From contig OY759274.1 of assembly GCA_963662155.1 (NCBI GenBank), positions 43,010,886 through 43,074,885 on the forward strand: a stretch of DNA of 64,000 nt, read 5' to 3'. Below are positions 44,213 through 55,311 of the stretch, one piece after another. This DNA comes from Lamellibrachia columna (taxonomy: Eukaryota; Annelida; Polychaeta; Sabellida; Siboglinidae). Position numbers and translations under genes: made by a program. Each line of letters begins with the position of its first letter. The first letter of the stretch is position 1. A model generated the notes under the pieces. It was given only the letters and a program-made list of their open reading frames with translations. It ran no database searches and was not told where the DNA came from.

Positions 44213-44700
44213 TCAAATATATGGTCCACGGAAAATGTGAACACTGCATACGGAGAGGCGATCCCGGTTTTTGAAGTCGTAGTAGGCTTGCTGTGTATAG
44301 AAAACATGCTGTATATGCTTGGCCACATCAGACATATTCTTATCCATCTGGTCGGTGACACGGGCACAAGCCATGTGCGCCTTGCGCAGCCTTGTCGCTG
44401 TGATCCTGCAAGGTTTGCCTTGGCCGTCGCGAATGACGATGCTGTCATGACGGAATGCGTCCGTGAAGGTGTTGGACATCTGGCTGACTTGCAACCGTTT
44501 TCCAGCGACCATGCAAAAGAACGTGTCTTCCCTGTTTGCCTGTTCACCACTGAGCTGCGAACGGCGTCGAAGGCATCCATCAGTCTCATTGTCACAGTCT
44601 GGCCGAGCCAAAGACAGCTGACGTTTTCTGCGAGTGAACGTGAAAGATCGCTGACGTCCTACAGGTGGTCGACCTGTCAAACTCCTTCGCCATCATTCGT
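44213..44700 (-). pseudogene. Possible tyrosine-recombinase-like C-terminal fragment
   Basis: KRLQVSQMSNTFTDAFRHD, CRITATRLRKAHMACARVTD and VFYTQQAYYDFKNRDR resemble the C-terminal boxes (Arg/His region and a terminal Tyr) of tyrosine-recombinase-like proteins in invertebrates. The N-terminal half is not recognisable. Could also be an unrelated uncharacterised transposon protein. Confidence 0.35.
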
Positions 44701-45186
44701 AGTATAGCGCCCGATCGCTGGGCATTGGCGAGGTCGTCCAGAAGACACACTGCCTGTCGGACACTCGACAGCGTTTCAAACCAACAGGACTTGAACTAAG
44801 GTGGCAATAATGACGTCTTCTCGTATTCAGTGACATTGTTGCAAGATGTTGCTTCTCAGACCAAGCATCCACTGACCAATTCTTATTTCGGCGTTGCAAA
44901 AAAATTCGCTGGGCAGGCTTTTCAGTACCTGCCTAACGTACATGAATGCACATTTCAAACCACACAGCGTGATCTTCACGGTAGCAAGCTTAGTGGAAGC
45001 ATGCGTCGTTGCCAAATAGCCATTTTCCTGGGACATCTATGCATAGTTCTTGAGCGAAGCAACATGCCCTCCCAGCGCTTCTATGAAGCGCACCATGTAA
45101 GTTGCATACAGCCCAGCCATCACCAGCGACAGCCCACCAGAATTGATGGTTTGCAACCAGACGAAGAACGACTTCACGAATTCATC
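44701..45186. other. Gap with short ORFs only
   Basis: Open on both strands in part, but no motif recognised. Possibly the degraded 5' half of the recombinase-like gene. Confidence 0.4.
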
Positions 45187-45640
45187 GTCTTGTAACATAA
45201 TTCGTTGTGGTTGTGCATCTGGATAAACCTCTGATTGTGTGTGGCCTTGTCACATGTTGACACTATAACCTATTGTTATGTTATGTCAGATTTTACCATA
45301 CAGCAAATCAGCAGTTGCAATAAAAACTTGCATAAATGAGAACTTCTGTTGACCTGACTTATTTCATCATCTGGGTCAGGTCAACCTAAGTTCCTGTGTT
45401 AGACCCAAAATTGAAGGAGGAAGCCCTTATGGATTACAGAACATCCAGCAGCAGCACTGGCAGCCTATGCTGTTAAAGAACTGTCCAAGGAAGCATCAAA
45501 CACGTCAGCGTGAGTGGCGTGCTGCCAGCGTATTGATTTTCTACACGTTTGACTATGGCCTGAGCCGAGACTGTTCATTTCAGTCTGTCTACAACCTTTC
45601 TTATATTTTTTACAAGTTCTGAATTGTCACACCTTAAAAC
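45187..45640. repeat. Non-coding module downstream of relic 3
   Basis: Shared with 55312-55870 (TCGTCTTGTAACATAATTCG..., and GACCCAAAATTGAAGGAGG... in both). It lies on the 3' side of relics 3 and 5 in their coding orientation. Confidence 0.8.
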
Positions 45641-45650
45641 ACACTTTGTA

Positions 45651-45722
45651 AACGCTTACCTTGAGTCAACACTCCATCTCAAGGACCCTCACTGCTCTCC
45701 AGAAGACTGGGTAAAGTTCATA
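45651..45722 (-). pseudogene. P-element-like exon fragment
   Basis: The minus frame ELYPVFWRAVRVLEMEC resembles LFQAFWRAVGILETQC at the end of the P-element-like transposase at 48 and 51 kb. It also ends at a GTAAG-type donor. A part recurs near 55890-55930. Confidence 0.4.
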
Positions 45723-45769
45723 GGAGTTTGCATTTTGTGTTATGAAATGTTTATCGGTGGTTTCCCCAA

Positions 45770-46092
45770 TCGCTAACTTTCAATGTTTATAAAGTGCGCA
45801 AGTTCACAATCTATGGCCTGCTCCATTTCTTGCCATTCTCGCTCGGCTATGAACGACTTCGTTGTTTTTGGTGGCGCTAACGGTGACGATTGATTCCAGC
45901 AGCATACCTTCATGGCGGTAGAATCACCGCGCTGTTCAGATTGATGAGAGCGTGGTGATTCCACGTGTAATTGTTTCAGGAGTAACACACGTGGGATAAA
46001 CTTTGGGGTGGTGCCGGCGACTCCATCTCTCCGTGTGCCTCTTTAATGGCATCTAGTGCGGTTGGAGTATCGGTATAGACACATGCGATCTG
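45770..46092 (-). pseudogene. Relic 3: third exon
   Basis: Follows a TTTTTTCCACAG acceptor about 49 bp after the stop region of the preceding ORF. Contains frameshifted versions of the CVYTD...IKEA segment, GDSTAMKVCCWNQSSP and CELAHFINIES. Position and orientation match gene 4 of the intact element, though sequence similarity to it is not evident. Confidence 0.5.
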
Positions 46093-46130
46093 TGGAAAAA
46101 ACAAATACAATTAAAGACATGTTCAAATCA

Positions 46131-46577
46131 CTATCCACCGGGTTCATGACACAACATGGTGTGTATAGTATGTGTCGTAGTGTCGCGCCAGTATTGTGTG
46201 GACCATCTGGCATTCATCGTACTGGCGACCCGTCTCAACATGTCAACAACCATACCGTTAGGTGGTGCTTTATAATCTGATTCATCGATAGACCATTGCA
46301 TAACGCATTCGATTGCATGTATTACATGATGCACAATGTTCGTGTCTACTGTAGTCATGAGTTGGTGATTGTCGATAATGTCAATGGCTCTGTCCGCGAT
46401 GTCTTTCATGTCACCGTTTGATGAATATATTATGTCTGCACTGATATTACGAGCTGTCTCGGTGATGTTGGAATCGCTAGATGTTGACAATATTATGGTC
46501 GATTCAGGAGATAAAATAGGAGCTGTCTTGGTAAAGTACACTGTGTCGTGTTCCGTCAAATGTATGGCGTCATGCAC
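46131..46577 (-). pseudogene. Relic 3: second ORF
   Basis: Up to 148 codons. The C-terminal part (IECVMQWSIDESDYKAPPNG, MVVDMLRR, QYWRDTTTHTIHTML) aligns by eye with the C-terminus of the plus-strand ORF at 60354-60917 (VERIMNLNDDKDRYVPSTSM, MHVLRW, MKWRNRVTELVRKSM). No ATG opens the frame, and a stop lies just upstream. It follows the RPA-like ORF by about 50 bp with a TTTGCAG acceptor between. Confidence 0.55.
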
Positions 46578-46627
46578 TGTTCTATGAAGTCATAGTTGTT
46601 ACTTGTCATCTGCAAAGATTACTGTCG

Positions 46628-47035
46628 TTATGCCTCCAACACTTTGACATCCGTCAACACATAGTTCACTAAGGACCGACTTCTGGATTTCCTTATCTTT
46701 ACCTCTACGCTCAAACCACACATCATGGACAAAGCTAGATACTTCTCATCATCGGTTTTGAGACGTTCAAACATGTTAGCGTCGAAAGATGCAAGTTTTT
46801 GCATTACTTCATTAAACGCCGTCGTCCACTGGTCATTTGTGCCATCGCTCAACAACAGACGGATGGAAAACCGAAAGTTGAGTGAACTTTGCCATCCGTG
46901 CTCCATACATTCGTAACCTCCAGACACTTCCTTCACAGATTTCTTACAATAATGACAAGATGCATATGGTACATTTCGCCTCCAACTATATGCACCAATA
47001 GTGACCGGTCGTAAAAAGTTTTCTCCGAAACCCAC
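46628..47035 (-). CDS. Relic 3: RPA70-C-like zinc/OB domain ORF
   Basis: 135 codons. YASCHYCKKSVKEVSGGYEC followed by MEHGWQ is a CxxC...CxxH zinc ribbon. FRFSIRLLLSDGTNDQWTTA, FNEVMQKLASFDANMF and VEVKIRKSRSRSLVNYVLTD complete an OB-fold-like pattern as in the C-terminal ssDNA-binding domain of RPA1. It corresponds to the domain at 59921-60337. The start after CAG/GTGGGT coincides with the CAG/GTAGGT junction of the intact element. The frame is open, unlike its neighbours. Confidence 0.65.
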   Translation of the reverse strand: MGFGENFLRPVTIGAYSWRRNVPYASCHYCKKSVKEVSGGYECMEHGWQSSLNFRFSIRLLLSDGTNDQWTTAFNEVMQKLASFDANMFERLKTDDEKYLALSMMCGLSVEVKIRKSRSRSLVNYVLTDVKVLEA

Positions 47036-47050
47036 CTGTGGGAGTTACGG

Positions 47051-47246
47051 GCCATGTCCAACATCTGTTGTGCCACGTCCAACATCTGTTGTGCCATGTC
47101 CAACATCTGTTGTGCCATGTCCAACATATGTTGTGACATGTCCAACATATGTTGTGCCATGTCCAACATCTGTTGTGCCATGTCCAACATCTGTTGTGCC
47201 ATGTCCAACATCTGTTGTGCCATGTCCAACATCTGTTGTGCCATGC
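47051..47246. repeat. 21-bp minisatellite, about 9 units
   Basis: Unit CCATGTCCAACATCTGTTGTG. On the minus strand it can encode the heptad MAQQMLD in one frame. It lies directly 5' of the RPA-like ORF of relic 3. The counterpart in relic 4 has about 16 units. Confidence 0.95.
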
Positions 47247-47249
47247 TTT

Positions 47250-48080
47250 TGGACTTGTTGAATGTGCTGGAACACGGGTGGATTGAGTGTTTTGGACACT
47301 CCCAAGGCATATGTACCCGTACCCAAAACCATAGCAGCCCTACGGATAATCCCCTCAGATAAGAGTTATTTGGTGTAAGCACCAATGACATTCGACTACT
47401 GAATGAGTGACAGCTAATAAAAATGCTAACCAACTCTTACGAAACCGCCAAATAAGCAAGAACAACCATATATATATATGTATCATATGATTACTGTTGT
47501 GCGCTTTCTGTCGGCTACTCACGTTACGAACCTCTTTATACAAGTCGACCACATGGTCTTCCATTGTTCTAGACACATGTAAAATAATAATGACGTGTTA
47601 TATGTTGCTCAAGAATAAATATGTGAAGCGAGGAATGACATGTCATGTTGCTGTTGTTAATTATGGTAATTTAATACATATTTGGCCTGGCCATTGTCAC
47701 TCCAGCTGAATACACAGTACACAGCTTACCAACCTATCAGGCATAACAATTGAAACATAGCAAATTTTAAATAAATATTATAAATTGTTGCGAACGGTCT
47801 TTATGAGATGTGGTGCATCTGACAGAAAGAAGATATCCCTCTCCGGAGCATAGAGATTCAGGGTCTTGTAGCATGGTCCCTCTCCGGAGCACAGAGATTC
47901 AGGGTCTTGTAGCATGGTTCAGTAGTTGCATGTAGGTTGTGCGTGCGAATGAACTTCTGATTCGGTGTAGCCTCAAGTTGAGGCTATTACCTGAAATGAA
48001 ACTGCTGGTGAGACAAAGATGCCTCAAAATCGTCTTTACCTTTAACACACCTATCAAACCAAGCACTTAGCTATATATGT
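47250..48080. other. Non-coding part of the tandem duplication
   Basis: Counterpart of 50530-51400. Contains two copies of a ~50-bp unit with CCCTCTCCGGAGCA(C/T)AGAGATT at about 47837-47920. No gene. Confidence 0.6.
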
Positions 48081-48081
48081 A

Positions 48082-48942
48082 CTACATATAAACACATACG
48101 TTGAGTCGACACTGTGTCTCCAGGATCCCAACAGCTCTCCAGAAGGCTTGAAACAGGTGGGAGGAAGTGGCAGCTTTCGTGGGGAAATAGCCAAGGCTGA
48201 TTTTGAGATGCGAACTTATCCCAACGACCATGAATACTAACATGTGACTTGCCAGGTCCTCCTCTGTTGGTGATTCCGATGTCCAGTCAGAATGGTTCAC
48301 AAATCCAGTTACGTCCCCCGTGACGCGATAGTGAACGAGGTCAGACTTGATGGCCATCTCATCATGAAGGAGGATGACCCATCACTGATGTGACTTTAGG
48401 CTTGCTGTAGCCTTCCTCACTTCATCGATGACATCACTGTTTAACCCATGTTGAGGGTGGATGGCATTCGTGTAGTCCCTCAGTGTCGATTCACCTGGCA
48501 GCTTCAATGCACCAGTCTGTCGCAGTGTGTTGTACGCGGAAGGACTCTGTGAATGGATCAGAATGGCAAACCTGATCAACATTGGATGCCATCTCATCCC
48601 TCCTTTCTGCCTCCCGAAAGCCTTGGTTTGTTCAGACCAGAACATCTTCAGGAAGGGGTCTGAAATATTCTGGTTGATGATGACATCTTTTAGTGACTGA
48701 TGAAGAGAACGATTGACTGGCACACATTCTGTGGCCAATCTCTTGATAATCACCTCTTTCTCCTTCTTCATCTGCCTCACTGTCCTCCAGCTGTCTCCGA
48801 GTGCTACAACAAGCCGCTCTTTGGCAACCTTCTGCAGTGGTGTTCTAGGCGAGAGAAGTTGACTCTGGTGTGAATGTTCAAATTTCTTTTGAAGAAGTCG
48901 GTTGATTTTGATGCCCTCTCCACTCACAGGTCCGTCATCCAC
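48082..48942 (-). pseudogene. P-element-like transposase, duplicate A
   Basis: PVSGEGIKINRLLQKKFEHS, MFWSEQTKAFGRQKGGMRWH and SAYNTLRQTGALKLPGESTL are typical of the RNase H N-terminal part of THAP9/P-element transposases. DEMAIKSDLVHYRVTGDVTG holds the first catalytic Asp. A TGA (Arg codon in duplicate B) interrupts at KSHQ. The stretch STLRDYTNAIHPQHGLNSDV is intact here but broken in duplicate B. It ends at a GTATGTG donor. Confidence 0.7.
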
Positions 48943-49142
48943 TTGTCAATCGTCATCCACTTGTCCGAGGCAGCAAGAGGAGCGCACAGTCGAGGAGTGG
49001 ATCACTTGCCCATCCATAAAACTGCACAGTACATGTCGATAGTACGTACAGTTCACTGAGGGAAGAGGTGCAAAAGCCTGTAGTTCTTCTGTCGTCACTT
49101 CTTCACATCCCTTCAACTTGTGAAGGCGATGAAGAAAATTGG

Positions 49143-50171
49143 TGTGGTGCCGGCGAATCCATCTCTCCGTATGCCTCTTTAATGGAATCTAGCGTGGTTG
49201 GAGTATCGGTATAGACACATTCGAACTGTGGAAAAAACAAATACAATTAAAGACATGTTCAAATCACTATCCTCTGGGTTCATGACGCAACATGGTGTGT
49301 ATAGTATGTGTCGTAGTGTCGCGCCAGTATTGTGTGGACCATCTGGCATTCATCGTACTGGCGACCTGTCTCAACATGTCAATGACCGTACTGTTAGGTG
49401 GTGCTTCATAATCTGATTCATCGATAGACCATTGCATAACGCATTCGATTGCATGTATTACATGATGCACAATGTTCATGATTACTGCAGTCATGAGTTG
49501 GTGATTGTTGATAATGCCAATGGCTCTGTCCGCGATCACTTTCATGTCACAGCTTGATGAATATACTATGTCTGCACTGATATTACGGGCTGTCTCGGTG
49601 ATGTTTGATTCGCTAGATGTCGACGATATTATGGTCGATTCGGGAGATAAAATAGGAGCTGTCTCGGTAAAGTACACTGTGTCGTGTTCCGTCAAATGTA
49701 TGGCGTCATGCACTGTTCTATGAAGTCATAGTTGTCACTTGTCACCTGCAAAGATGACCGTCGTTACGCCTCCAACACTATGACATCCGTCAACACATAG
49801 TTCACAAAGGACCGACTTCTGGATTTCCTTATCTTTACCTCTACGCTCAAACCACACATCATGGACAAAGCTTGATACTTCTCATCATCGGTTTTGAGAC
49901 GTTCAAGCATGTTAGCGTCGAAAGATGCAAGTTTTTGCATTACTTCATTAAACGCCGTCGTCCACTGGTCATTTGTGCCATCACTCAACAACAGACGGAT
50001 GGAAAACCGAAAGTTGGGTGAACTTTGCCATCCGTGCTCCATACATTCATAACCTCCGGACACTTCCTTCACGGCTTTCTTACAATAATGACAAGATGCA
50101 TATGGTACATTTCGCCTCCAACTATATGCACCAATAGTGACCGGTCGTAAAACGTATTCTCCAAATCCCAC
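49143..50171 (-). pseudogene. Relic 4 of the virus-like element
   Basis: Second copy of relic 3 by tandem duplication. The RPA-like ORF is at 50171-49764 (CHYCKKAVKEVSGGYECMEH), open and 135 codons. The second ORF is at 49713-49267 (DESDYEAPPNSTVIDMLRQV). The third exon is cut by the duplication junction at ~49143. Confidence 0.65.
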
Positions 50172-50187
50172 CTGTGGGAGTTACGGG

Positions 50188-50530
50188 CCATGTTCAACAT
50201 CTGTTGTGCCATGTCCAACATCTGTTGTGCCATGTCTGACATCTGTTGTGCCATGTCCAACATCTGTTGTGCCATGTCCAACATCTGTTGTGCCATGTCT
50301 GACATCTGTTGTGCCATGGCCAACATCTGTTGTGCCATGGCCAACATCCGTTGTGCCATGTCCAACATCCGTTGTGCCATGTCCAACATCCGTTGTGCCA
50401 TGTCCAACATCCGTTGTGCCATGTCCAACATCCGTTGTGCCATTTCCAACATCTGTTGTGCCATGTCCAACATCTGTTGTGCCATGTCCAACATCTGTTG
50501 TGCCATGTCCAACATCTGTTGTGCCATGCT
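50188..50530. repeat. 21-bp minisatellite, about 16 units
   Basis: Same unit as at 47051 with subtypes (ATCTG/ATCCG, TCCAAC/TCTGAC/GCCAAC) in blocks. Lies 5' of the RPA-like ORF of relic 4; in one minus frame it encodes MAQQMLD heptads. Confidence 0.95.
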
Positions 50531-51401
50531 TTAGAACTTGTTGAATGTGCTGGGACACGGGTGGATTGAGTGTTTTAGACGCTCCCGTGGTATATGTACC
50601 CGTATCCACAACCGCGGCAGCCCTACGGATAATCCCCTCAGATAAGAGTTGTTTGGTGTAAGCACATTCGACTACTGCAATGAGTGACAGCTAATAAAAA
50701 TGCTAACCAACTCTTACGAAACCGCCAAATAAGCAAGAACAACCATATATATATATATATATATCATATGATTACTGTTGTGCGCTTTCTGTCGGCTACT
50801 CACGTTACGAACCTCTTTATACAAGTCGACCACATGGTTTTCCATTGTTCTAGACACATGTAAAATAATAATAATGACGTATGTTATATATTGCTCAAGA
50901 ATAAATATGTAAAGCGAGGAATGACATGTCATGTTGCTGTTGTAAATTATGGTAATTTAATACATATTTGGCCTGGCCATTGTCACTCCAGCTGAATACA
51001 CAGGGCACAGCTTACCAACCTATCAGGCATAACAATTGAAACATAGCAAATTTTAAATAAATATTATAAATAGCTTACTCAAAGAATAGTACATGAGTAT
51101 TAGGTCTTGCCATACATGTATAGTGCCAATATTAGTATTATTTGTATATTATATGTAGTCTTGCCATGAAAAAACATAATAGATAATACCTACCCACATA
51201 TACCGAGTTCCTCCTGTCTTTGAGGTGGATAGATTGTTGCGAACGGTCTTTATAAGATGTGGTGTATCTGACAGAAAGAAGATATCCCTCTCCGGAGCAT
51301 AGAGATTCAGGGTCTTGTAGCATGGTCCCTCTCCGGAGCATAGAGATTCGGGGTCTTGTAGCATAGTTCAGTATCAAACCAAGCACTTAGCTATATATGT
51401 A

Positions 51402-52575
51402 CTACAAATAAACACATACGTTGAGTCCACACTGTGTCTCCAGGATCCCAACAGCTCTCCAGAAGGTCTGAAACAGGTGGGAGGAAGTGGCAGCTTTCGT
51501 GCGGAAATAGCCAAGGCTGATTTTGAGATGCGAACTTATCCCAACGACCATGAATACTAACATGTGACTTGCCAGGTCCTCCTCTGTTGGTGATTCCGAT
51601 GTCCAGTCAGAATGGTTCACAAATCCAGTTACGTCCCCCGTGATGCGATAGTGAACGAGGTCAGACTTGATGGCCATCTCATCCTGAAGGAGGACGACCC
51701 ATCGCTGATGTGACTTTAGGCTTGCTGTAGCCTTCCTTACTTCATCGATGACATCACTGTTGAGGGTGGATGGCATTCATTTAGTCCTTCAGTGTCGATT
51801 CACCTGGCAGCTTCAATGCACCAGTCTGTCGCAGGGCGTTGTACGCGGAAGGACTCTGTGAATGGATCAGAATGGCAAACCTGATCAACATTGGATGCCA
51901 TCTCATCCCTCCTATCTGCCTCCCGAAAGCCTTGGTTTGTTCACACCAGAACATCTTCAGGAAGGGGTCTGAAATATTCTGGTTGATGATGACATCTTTT
52001 AGTGACTGATGAAGAGAATGATTGACTGGCACACATTCTATGGCCAATCTCTTGATAATCACCTCTTTCTCCTTCTTCATCTGCCTCACTGTCCTCCAGC
52101 TGTCTCCGAGTGCTACAACAAGCCGCTCTTTGGCAACCTTCTGCAGTGGTGTTCTAGGCGAGAGAAGTTGACTCTGGTGTGAACGTTCAAATTTCTTTTG
52201 AAGAAGTCGGTTGATTTTGATGCCCTCTCCACTCACAGGTCCGTCATCCACTTGTCAATCGTCATCCACTTGTCCGAGGCAGCAAGAGGTGCGCACAGTT
52301 GAGGAGTGTATCATTTGCCCATCCATAAAACTGCACAGTACATGTCGATAGTAGGTACAGTTCACTGAGGGAAGAGGTGCAAAAGCCTGTAGTTCTTCTG
52401 TCGTCACTTCTTCACATCCCTTCAACTTGTGAAGGCGATGAAGAAAATTGGAAATTTTCTCCTTCAAATTGAAAAAGCCAGGCAGAGGTATCTGGTTTAT
52501 TGTAACTGTCACCTCAAGGTTTGTGTAGACTGTCACAAGAGTTTTAACACTTGCTAAATCCACGATACCAATCAT
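51402..52575 (-). pseudogene. P-element-like transposase, duplicate B (longer)
   Basis: Carries an additional 5' part absent from duplicate A beyond ~49140: IPLPGFFNLKEKISNFLHRL and LCSFMDGQMIHSSTVRTSC. An 18-bp tandem duplication near 52246-52275 (QVDD coded twice) introduces a TGA. After GESTLKD a stop and an 11-bp loss break the frame, but LLQDEMAIKSDLVHYRITGD is intact. The THAP exons upstream (53-55 kb) are in the same orientation. Confidence 0.7.
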
Positions 52576-53023
52576 GACTTCAGTGTTGGTGGCAAGTACA
52601 GTTAAGGGGGGGCAACTCGGTGGAGATCACGCTTGAGGTCCTCTATGTCCCAGTAGGATATCTTTTCAAGAAGACGTGGTGATGGTCTCTGAACCTACAT
52701 TTTCCGAATATGATCCAAACATATTAGCTTCATCCGTGGAATATTAACAGTGACTTGGTTTAAGTTAGATTACGTGCCATGCACAGTAACAACGTTCGCT
52801 ATAACATTTTAGTATAAATATCTGGACATACAACGATGTTATGAGATTGACAGAACACAGATTTCACGGATTGGTATTAAATTTGTTACGTGATACTCCT
52901 CCATTAGTGCTACTGGCAACAAACTTGGCAATGAAATAATAACATCTGAAGGCATGATTAGTATATAACATGATTAATCTTAAACCATGCTTAGAAAAAG
53001 ACATGCACTCCGTTTATTCTTAC

Positions 53024-53118
53024 GGGCTCTTTTCGAGGTGCAGCAGCAGGACTCCCTACACTTTTTAAAGGTAAAAACTTGCTTGGCAAGCTTCCACACT
53101 TGAGTTTCCGACCACTTC
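53024..53118 (-). CDS. THAP domain, second exon
   Basis: Acceptor AACAAAACCAG, donor CCC/GTAAGA. SGRKLKCGSLPSKFLPLKS is typical of the end of a THAP domain (basic residues then a Leu-Pro-x-x-Phe type motif). The entry phase (two bases) matches the exit phase (one base) of the THAP exon at 54764-54975. It sits between that exon and the transposase exons of duplicate B. Confidence 0.5.
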
Positions 53119-53203
53119 CTGGTTTTGTTTTAATAACAGAAATACATATAACTTTTTCAATCGGCTTTTGGCAAAAAAAATACATATAGTACAAAAGTTG
53201 TAT

Positions 53204-54180
53204 TTATGCAATCAACAACACAACACAGATATAGAGATATGAAAAGGCCAAATGAATGACGTTTATTGTGGGGATTAAGGGTAAGCCCACTTTCAAAGAA
53301 ATGTAAAACAAAGAAATGTGGGCTCCACAACCCAACGCCAGGCTGACTACGCCCCATGCGAGCCTCCTGGACGTCGGGTTCAATAGAGCCCACATTTCAC
53401 CACAAAGCAGTAGCAGTATTCCTAGAACAAATAAAAGAAACAATGGCATTACTATTGTCATGGAACACCCTTAAACCAAATAGCATAATGCCCTACATGC
53501 TATCACGCAGTTTATGAATACAACTACCTGCTTAAAAATACACTAGCTCTAACTGGAATAACTACAAAGGTGGGGCCAATTCGCTACACGAACAGTTCTA
53601 AAATCCAAGGTGGAAGGGAAGCGAGCTGCGTCCCAGCGTTAAAACCCGTGAACACTTCTGGGAAAGCCAAAACTCCCATGTCCACTATCGCAATAAAAAA
53701 ATGGGAAAGCTTGGAGACATTAACACCCCACTTCCACCAAAGATGTACAATTGCTGCTAACAAGTAAACACACAACAGGGAGAAAGATGGGGAGGAGGGT
53801 GGGACAAATTTTCAAAGCGCATCCACTCCGTATGCTTTCACAAAACGAAGTGGCTAGTCCAAGTTTGAAATCTGTAGCGTCGCGCAGCTGGTGCGTGCTG
53901 ATTGGTTCAAAATATGGAGGCAGGCAAAGTGGGTCACAGAGTGCGTCACCTAGCTCTGCTGGATTAGCATAATAGAATAAATTAGCAATGGACCAATCAT
54001 TAATTGTATGTGGTGTTGCTCGCATAAAAACCCATATGCAACATTGGCTGTGCCAATGTTGCATACTCTCATTTATGCAATCAACAACACAACACAGATA
54101 TAGAGATATGAAAAGGCCAAATGAATGACGTTTATTGTGGGGATTAAGGGTAAGCCCACTTTCAAAGAAATGTAAAACAA
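53204..54180. repeat. ~108-bp direct repeat bracketing an ~870-bp period
   Basis: 53204-53311 recurs almost unchanged at 54072-54180. Between them are short ORFs without recognised motifs. It lies within the large intron of the THAP/P-element gene, so it looks like a later insertion or local duplication. Confidence 0.85.
54035..54065. repeat. Perfect 14-bp inverted repeat with 3-nt loop
   Basis: TATGCAACATTGGC, loop TGT, then the exact complement. It lies 6 bp from the right copy of the 108-bp direct repeat. Could be an element end or a hairpin; function unknown. Confidence 0.9.
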
Positions 54181-54763
54181 ACTATAAATTAGATACAAAT
54201 AGAATAGTATATTAAAAAAGATTAACTAGTGTGACACAGAGGTGACTGTTGTTGTAAGCACAAGAAATATTTCACTTTCAAATACCAGACGAAAATGTAC
54301 GCAACTATTCATAATAATAACCCCCAGAAAGTCGAACTGGCATATTCTCTCAAGTATAGCATAAACGGGCCCCGCCAGTAGGTATATACAGTACGGGTAT
54401 CCACACCATCAAGCTGTAGAAAGTATACACACTGGGTCAGTGCTGCCTGTAGAAAAGTGGCATGATTGTATTAGGAAGGCATAATCAATTTGCATAATCT
54501 TAAATAAGCCATATCTAGAGCATACTATAGTTATAGATGGCTACTGCCTATGCATGTTGCAGTGGTTTACCCAAAGTAGACAACAGTCTGCCATTGATGA
54601 CATGTAATGGACGATGCCGATGGGATACCGGTGTCGGTTTCACTTGCAATTGCGGACCATACTTATCAAGTATATTTATACATATAAATAAATAACTTCT
54701 CTGTCTAATTTACTACACCCATAAGCGTATATAGTATGCCAAAATATAGTAAAATAAACTTAC
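54181..54763. other. Intronic-looking AT-rich stretch
   Basis: No ORF or repeat of note; within the intron between the two THAP exons. Confidence 0.5.
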
Positions 54764-54975
54764 CATGTGGAACGAAACAGCTCTCGTCAAAGTGACGGGA
54801 GCAGATGAATGCCTTGTCTGGTATGAAGCCTTTTGTTCAAAGCGTGAATAAGTTGCCTTCTCCACTCATCCATTTCTCGATTTTTACCCGATTTTGGAAT
54901 AGCATGGAAACTTAGACCTTTGTGTCTGGAATTGCAGCATCCGTAGCCCACAACAGCACAATTTGACCCCCCCAT
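54764..54975 (-). pseudogene. THAP zinc-finger exon
   Basis: CAVVGYGCCNSRHKGLSFHA supplies the first two Cys and the conserved fold, with Trp in EMDEWRRQLIHALNK. After a 1-bp frame change near 54832 the second half reads KAFICSRHFDESCFVPH, the Cys-x-x-His pair and the F-x-P end. It ends at a consensus GTAAGT donor. The C2CH pattern is that of the site-specific DNA-binding domain of P-element-like transposases. The frameshift would inactivate it unless it is a sequence error. Confidence 0.7.
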
Positions 54976-54979
54976 TGGA

Positions 54980-55311
54980 AAGGAAAAACGCAGCGACTGA
55001 CAATTATCTATGTTGACATTGACAACACGCGGTAACCGGAAAAGGGTCGTGCCTTGTGGATTTGGCGCATGTGCGTTGCAACATAATTGCGCGAAATTGG
55101 AGGTGAATATCCAGGCGACGATATTGTTTCCGGCACCGCACGCAAAATTTTGGGCGGGAAGTGTAGTGCAAGATAGTGGGATCGCAAAGTAGCATCAGAC
55201 AAACTGCGCGCTGTTGCTCTCTTCTTCTCTCTCTGACGACAAGAACAGTTGGCGTGTGATCAACGAACGTCAGTAGCAACTGATGGCTGTCAGTCATTAT
55301 ATCACCATTTA
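54980..55311. other. Gap upstream of the THAP exon
   Basis: GC-richer than surroundings, with many CpG; possibly the promoter region of the THAP gene. No TATA box seen on the minus strand close to the exon. Confidence 0.35.

Larger units (their letters stand above)
46006..52452. repeat. Tandem duplication of a ~3.1-3.3 kb segment
   Basis: 46006-49141 and 49143-52452 are two copies in direct tandem (period ~3,136 bp over the relic ORFs, ~3,309 bp over the transposase). The junction is at about 49141, where AAGAAAATTGG is followed by TGTGGTGCCGGCG. Length differences come from the 21-bp array and two indels in the non-coding part. Confidence 0.9.

Noticed and set aside
50137..50609. Long ORFs on both strands across the 21-bp array, or a CRISPR array
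   Set aside because: Units are directly abutting with no spacers, so this is a minisatellite, not CRISPR. Open frames on both strands follow from a stop-free 21-mer.
53204..53461. 85-residue hydrophobic ORF as a small membrane protein
   Set aside because: About a third lies in the 108-bp direct repeat, there is no homologue I recognise, and it sits in an intron-like region.
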